Source: DATKXU01 sp035528905 (GTDB lineage: Bacteria > Armatimonadota > UBA5829 > DTJY01). From it: a stretch of DNA of 64,000 nucleotides. The position numbers and the translations under genes were made by a program. The stretch lies in NCBI GenBank assembly GCA_035528905.1, contig DATKXU010000097.1, positions 1-64,000 of the forward strand, written 5' to 3'. Under the pieces are notes generated by a model, which had not been told where the DNA came from, made no database searches, and saw nothing but the letters and a program-made list of their open reading frames with translations. Position 1 is the stretch's first letter. Every line of letters starts with the position of its first letter. Positions 63,117-64,000 of the stretch are shown here, one piece after another.

Positions 63117-63950
63117 TCAATACTCCGGGGGGAGTTCTTTCAACTGCGCGTAGGAGAATACCGGGCCGTCTGTGCAGACGTATATGTGGCCGATGTTGCA
63201 CCGGCCGCACTTGCCGATGCCGCACTTCATCTTCATTTCGAGGGTCGTCCAGATTTGCTCGTCCTCGAAGCCCAGCTCCTTGAGGTCCTGGAGCGCGTAC
63301 TTAATCATGATCGCCGGCCCGCAGGTGATGGCGACCGCGTTCTTCGGCGACGGCTTCAGGTCCATCAGGTACGTCGGCACGAAGCCGACGTTCTTCGTCC
63401 AGCCTTCTTCCTCTTTGTCTATCGTCAGGAATAGCCCCGTATTCGGCGACTTTTGCCATTCGTCGAACTCATAAGTGAAGCAGAGATCGCCCGAGGAGCG
63501 CGCGCCGTAGATGATGCCGATCTTGCCGTAATCCTTCCGGTTGTCCAGGCAGAAGTTCAGGAGCGACCGGAGCGGCGCCATCCCGATTCCGCCGCCGATG
63601 AACCACAAATCCTTGCCCTTGAACCGCTCGTAGGAGAACCGGTTTCCGAGCGGCGCGCGGATGCCGATGGTTGCACCCTCGTCCAGCTCGTGGAGAGCCG
63701 AGGTCACCGTGCCGATCTTCTTCACGGAGAACTCGACGAAGCCCTTTCGCGTCGGCGTGGAGGTCAGGCAGAACGTTGCCTCGCCGACCCCGAAGACCGA
63801 GACTAGCTGGAACTGCCCAGGCTCGTAGGCGAAGTTCTCCCTGAGCTCCTCGTTGACGAACGCCGCCCTGAAGGTCTTCGTGTCCCAGGTCTCCTCGGTT
63901 ATCTTCTCTATTACGGCCAGCTCCGGCACGTATGGGTTGCTCTTACTCAT
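63117..63950 (-). CDS. FAD/NAD-binding 2Fe-2S oxidoreductase (hydrogenase gamma / AsrB type)
   Basis: 277 residues: FAD-binding beta barrel (YEPGQFQLVSVFGVGEATFC), NAD-binding FIGGGIGMAPLRSLLNFCLD, GARSSGDLCF, and a C-terminal 2Fe-2S site CGIGKCGRCNIGHIYVC. Matches the gamma subunit of sulfhydrogenase/NiFe hydrogenases, HdrABC-linked complexes and anaerobic sulfite reductase B. Catalytic partners would be upstream, beyond the window's right edge. Confidence 0.9.
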   Translation of the reverse strand: MSKSNPYVPELAVIEKITEETWDTKTFRAAFVNEELRENFAYEPGQFQLVSVFGVGEATFCLTSTPTRKGFVEFSVKKIGTVTSALHELDEGATIGIRAPLGNRFSYERFKGKDLWFIGGGIGMAPLRSLLNFCLDNRKDYGKIGIIYGARSSGDLCFTYEFDEWQKSPNTGLFLTIDKEEEGWTKNVGFVPTYLMDLKPSPKNAVAITCGPAIMIKYALQDLKELGFEDEQIWTTLEMKMKCGIGKCGRCNIGHIYVCTDGPVFSYAQLKELPPEY

Positions 63951-64000
63951 GGACTCTTACTCCTACTCTTACTCCTACTCGCACTCGGATAAGTAGGAGT
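63951..64000. repeat. Word-like repeat (CTTACTCCTACT family)
   Basis: Iterated ACTCTTACTCCTACTCTTAC words followed by a complementary GTAGGAGT, reaching the window edge. Resembles the complement of GTACGAGTAAGAGTAAGA upstream of nadD (43535-43560). Confidence 0.55.

Overview
The window is about 60% GC, gene-dense bacterial chromosome with no rRNA, tRNA, CRISPR array, integrase or intact insertion sequence that I could recognise. The gene order radical SAM TIGR03960 - TIGR03936 - RNase G/E - rplU - rpmA - obgE - proB - nadD - LytR/CpsA/Psr - rsfS is the arrangement usual in Terrabacteria such as Clostridia, Chloroflexota and Armatimonadota. The glycan-oriented accessory genes (DUF2961/GH172, GH65, a GH106-like enzyme, a UroD-like protein, PHP/CehA proteins), the Spy/CpxP-type periplasmic protein and the repeat-littered intergenic DNA suggest an uncultured Armatimonadota-like lineage. 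This is inference with low confidence; a marker-gene tree would settle it.

Layout. 1-1.6 kb: a C4 zinc-ribbon protein translationally coupled to an RNase HI domain fused in frame to a YjbQ domain, divergent from a DUF362 ferredoxin-like protein. 2.9-3.7 kb: ZIP metal transporter. 4.0-11.2 kb: a MoxR/DUF58/DUF4129/DUF4350 cluster with SpoIIM-like and RDD membrane proteins; the DUF4350 gene carries an in-frame stop. 11.3-13.6 kb: Zn/Cd-type P-type ATPase. 13.7-23.3 kb: a leftward catabolic block of two SDR dehydrogenases, an E1 alpha/beta fusion, a cupin, a split transketolase, a metallo-beta-lactamase-fold hydrolase and a large glycosidase. 23.5-29.4 kb: an orphan ParB-like protein with a Cys-rich tail, a clostripain-like lipoprotein, and comEC (split in two) with comEA. 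29.4-32 kb: a tandem duplication of PHP-domain exported proteins. 32-46.5 kb: PPC-domain protein, cysK, then the conserved radical SAM/RNase G/L21/L27/Obg/ProB/NadD/LCP/RsfS block, interrupted by a leftward GH172 gene. 46.6-57.2 kb: accessory region with a DUF4062-NB-ARC-TPR STAND protein and a roughly 200 bp inverted repeat bracketing 7 kb that holds GH65, orphan membrane proteins, cysE, two NifU-type scaffolds and a MarR-type regulator. 57.3-64 kb: a SASP-like small protein, a UroD-like protein, a Spy-like protein, dnaN, an ECF sigma factor fused to two type II secretion F domains and HEAT repeats, and a flavin/2Fe-2S oxidoreductase subunit.

The strongest candidates for something new are the sigma-T2SSF-HEAT fusion (61048-63042), the STAND protein (46801-49710), the RNase HI-YjbQ fusion at the left edge, and the mosaic PHP duplication whose junction can be read to the base. 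The intergenic spaces carry several families of degenerate word-like repeats, many arranged as snap-back hairpins. Many promoters with near-consensus -35/-10 boxes are visible, which indicates an ordinary housekeeping sigma factor.
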